Notes under the pieces: generated by a model | Databases searched by the model: none | What the model was told of the DNA's origin: nothing | What the model saw: the letters and a program-made list of their open reading frames with translations, nothing else | Origin: Thiobacillus denitrificans | GTDB taxonomy: Bacteria; Pseudomonadota; Gammaproteobacteria; Burkholderiales; Thiobacillaceae | Direction of reading: 5' to 3' | DNA length: 6,543 nt | NCBI GenBank assembly: GCA_002424845.1 | Contig: DILD01000058.1 | Location: 1 to 6,543, forward strand | In this document: positions 5,523 through 6,543 of the stretch, piece by piece | Position numbering within the stretch: the stretch's first letter is position 1 | Layout of the letters: every line of letters begins with the position of its first letter | Translations under genes and position numbers: made by a program

Positions 5523-6173
5523 GTGCCCGAATCTGTCACCCTCCGTTTGACGGAGGTTTTTCTTTCCCTGCAGGGCGAAACCAGCCGGGCCGGATTGCCG
5601 ACCGTGTTCATTCGGCTGGCCGGCTGTCCGCTGCGTTGCCGCTGGTGCGACACCCCCTACAGCTTCCAGGGCGGCGAAACCGTCACCCTGTCCGCGTTGC
5701 TGGCTCGGGTGGCCGAATACGGCGTGCCGACCGTATGCGTCACCGGCGGCGAACCGCTGGCGCAGAAGAACAGCCTGCCGTTGTTGACGGCACTGTGCGA
5801 CGCCGGCTACTCGGTGTCGCTGGAAACCAGTGGTGCGCTCGACGTCGGCAAGGTAGACCCGCGGGTGTCGCGCATCGTCGACATCAAGCCGCCGGGCTCC
5901 GGCGAGGACGCGCGCAACCGCTGGGAAAACCTGTCCCATCTGACGCCCCACGACGAAATCAAGTTCGTGCTGGCTGATCGCGCCGACTACGAGTGGGCGC
6001 GTGAAGTCCTCCGCGAGCAGAAGCTGGCCCGGGTCTGCCCCGTCCTGTTTTCGCCGGTGCAGAGCGAATTGCCGCCGGCGCAGCTGGCCGAATGGGTGAT
6101 CGCCGACAAACTGCCGGTGCGCATGCAGGTGCAACTGCACAAAATCTTGTGGGGCAATACGCCGGGACGATGA
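5523..6173 (+). CDS. queE: 7-carboxy-7-deazaguanine synthase QueE (radical SAM)
   Basis: QueE is a radical S-adenosylmethionine enzyme that rearranges 6-carboxytetrahydropterin to 7-carboxy-7-deazaguanine, the step before QueC in queuosine and other 7-deazapurine synthesis. The 216-residue protein shows the family N-terminus LTEVFLSLQGE and the 4Fe-4S cluster motif CPLRCRWC (Cys35, Cys39, Cys42; CX3CX2C) followed by DTPYS. It also has the SAM-contacting GGEP at 75-78, ETSGALD, DIKPPGSGE and a C-terminal QVQLHKILWG. The GTG at 5523 gives eight residues before the conserved LTEVF block; a TTG at 5547 would start right at that block and seems too late. The gene starts 11 nt after cpoB, with AGG at 5510-5512 as a weak ribosome site. 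Its stop overlaps the queC ATG. A terminator-shaped hairpin lies within codons 6-15. Confidence 0.96.
   Translation: MPESVTLRLTEVFLSLQGETSRAGLPTVFIRLAGCPLRCRWCDTPYSFQGGETVTLSALLARVAEYGVPTVCVTGGEPLAQKNSLPLLTALCDAGYSVSLETSGALDVGKVDPRVSRIVDIKPPGSGEDARNRWENLSHLTPHDEIKFVLADRADYEWAREVLREQKLARVCPVLFSPVQSELPPAQLAEWVIADKLPVRMQVQLHKILWGNTPGR
5540..5565 (+). terminator. Intrinsic-terminator-like hairpin inside the start of queE
   Basis: CCTCCGT (5540-5546) and ACGGAGG (5550-5556) form a perfect 7-bp GC-rich stem with a 3-nt loop (TTG). TTTTTCTTT follows immediately at 5557-5565. This is the canonical shape of a Rho-independent terminator and is oriented to end transcripts coming from pal-cpoB. It begins 29 nt after the cpoB stop. 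It also encodes residues 6-15 of QueE, including the conserved LTEVF, so it lies inside the downstream gene. It may end most tol-pal transcripts and act as an attenuator for queE-queC when queE is not being translated. The right arm and T-run are partly dictated by the Thr-Glu-Val-Phe codons, so chance remains possible. Confidence 0.6.
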
Positions 6174-6543
6174 AGCCGCCTGCCGTCATCCTGCTGTCGG
6201 GCGGACTGGACTCCGCCACCGTGCTCGCCATTGCGCGCGAGGCCGGCTATGCCTGTCACGCGCTGAGCCTGGATTATGGCCAGCGCCACACCGCCGAACT
6301 GGTCGCCGCCGCACGCGTGGCCAAAAGCCTGGGTGCTGTCGAGCATCGGGTGATGCGCCTGGGCTTGAGCGACATCGGCGGCTCGGCGCTCACCGACGAC
6401 GCCATCGCCGTTCCCGAAGCGCCCACCGACGGCATCCCGGTCACCTACGTGCCCGCGCGCAACACCGTCATGCTGGCGCTGGCGCTGGCCTGGTCCGAAG
6501 TGCTGGGCGCGCGCGACATCTTCATCGGCGTCAATGCCGTCGA
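6170..6543 (+). CDS. queC: 7-cyano-7-deazaguanine synthase QueC, N-terminal part
   Basis: QueC converts 7-carboxy-7-deazaguanine to preQ0 using ATP and ammonia, directly following QueE in the queuosine pathway. The ATG at 6170 overlaps the queE TGA stop in an ATGA junction. The frame stays open to the window edge, giving 124 complete codons; roughly the last 100 residues, including the C-terminal zinc-binding cysteines expected for the family, lie outside. The N-terminus VILLSGGLDSATVLAIA contains the PP-loop ATP pyrophosphatase motif SGGLDS at residues 10-15. Further family blocks are LSLDYGQRHTAEL, YVPARNTVMLALALAW and the terminal IFIGVNAV. The coupling to queE implies co-expression. The call is secure despite the 3' truncation. 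Confidence 0.96.
   Translation, partial: MKPPAVILLSGGLDSATVLAIAREAGYACHALSLDYGQRHTAELVAAARVAKSLGAVEHRVMRLGLSDIGGSALTDDAIAVPEAPTDGIPVTYVPARNTVMLALALAWSEVLGARDIFIGVNAV

Overview
This window is a compact, all-plus-strand block of a GC-rich proteobacterial chromosome. It carries the 3' end of ruvB, the complete ybgC-tolQ-tolR-tolA-tolB-pal-cpoB cell-envelope cluster, and the start of a queuosine-precursor pair, queE and queC. Protein style suggests a betaproteobacterium: the Pal repeat reads GNADERGSREYNLALGQKRA, TolA is short, and starts are often GTG or TTG. This is a judgement from remembered family patterns, not a search. Pseudomonas species have the same ruvB to queC order, so a gammaproteobacterium is not excluded by synteny alone.

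Layout. Bases 2-376 encode the C-terminus of the RuvB branch-migration motor. Its stop overlaps the TTG start of the thioesterase gene ybgC, whose stop overlaps the GTG start of tolQ. tolR follows after 1 nt, and tolA overlaps tolR by 4 nt. This tightly coupled 5' half ends in an intergenic gap of about 110 nt that holds a strong 11-bp hairpin and two weaker inverted repeats. The second half is tolB, then pal after a 78-nt gap with the only textbook Shine-Dalgarno site in the window, then cpoB after 7 nt. queE begins 11 nt after cpoB with a GTG, and queC overlaps queE by 4 nt and runs off the right edge.

How the genes work together. TolQ and TolR form the proton-driven inner-membrane motor that energises TolA. 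TolA spans the periplasm and acts on TolB and the peptidoglycan-binding lipoprotein Pal, keeping the outer membrane attached during cell constriction. CpoB links this machine to peptidoglycan synthesis, and YbgC is a cytoplasmic acyl thioesterase that travels with the cluster. QueE and QueC act in a separate pathway, converting carboxytetrahydropterin to 7-carboxy-7-deazaguanine and then to preQ0.

The gene content is ordinary and well conserved, and I found no previously undescribed system. The most interesting signals are regulatory. A near-perfect intrinsic-terminator shape (7-bp GC-rich stem plus T-tract) sits inside the first 15 codons of queE. The tolA-tolB gap could split the operon into two expression units. 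TolA also departs from the E. coli model: it has a lone cysteine in its C-terminal domain and an altered transmembrane SHLS motif.
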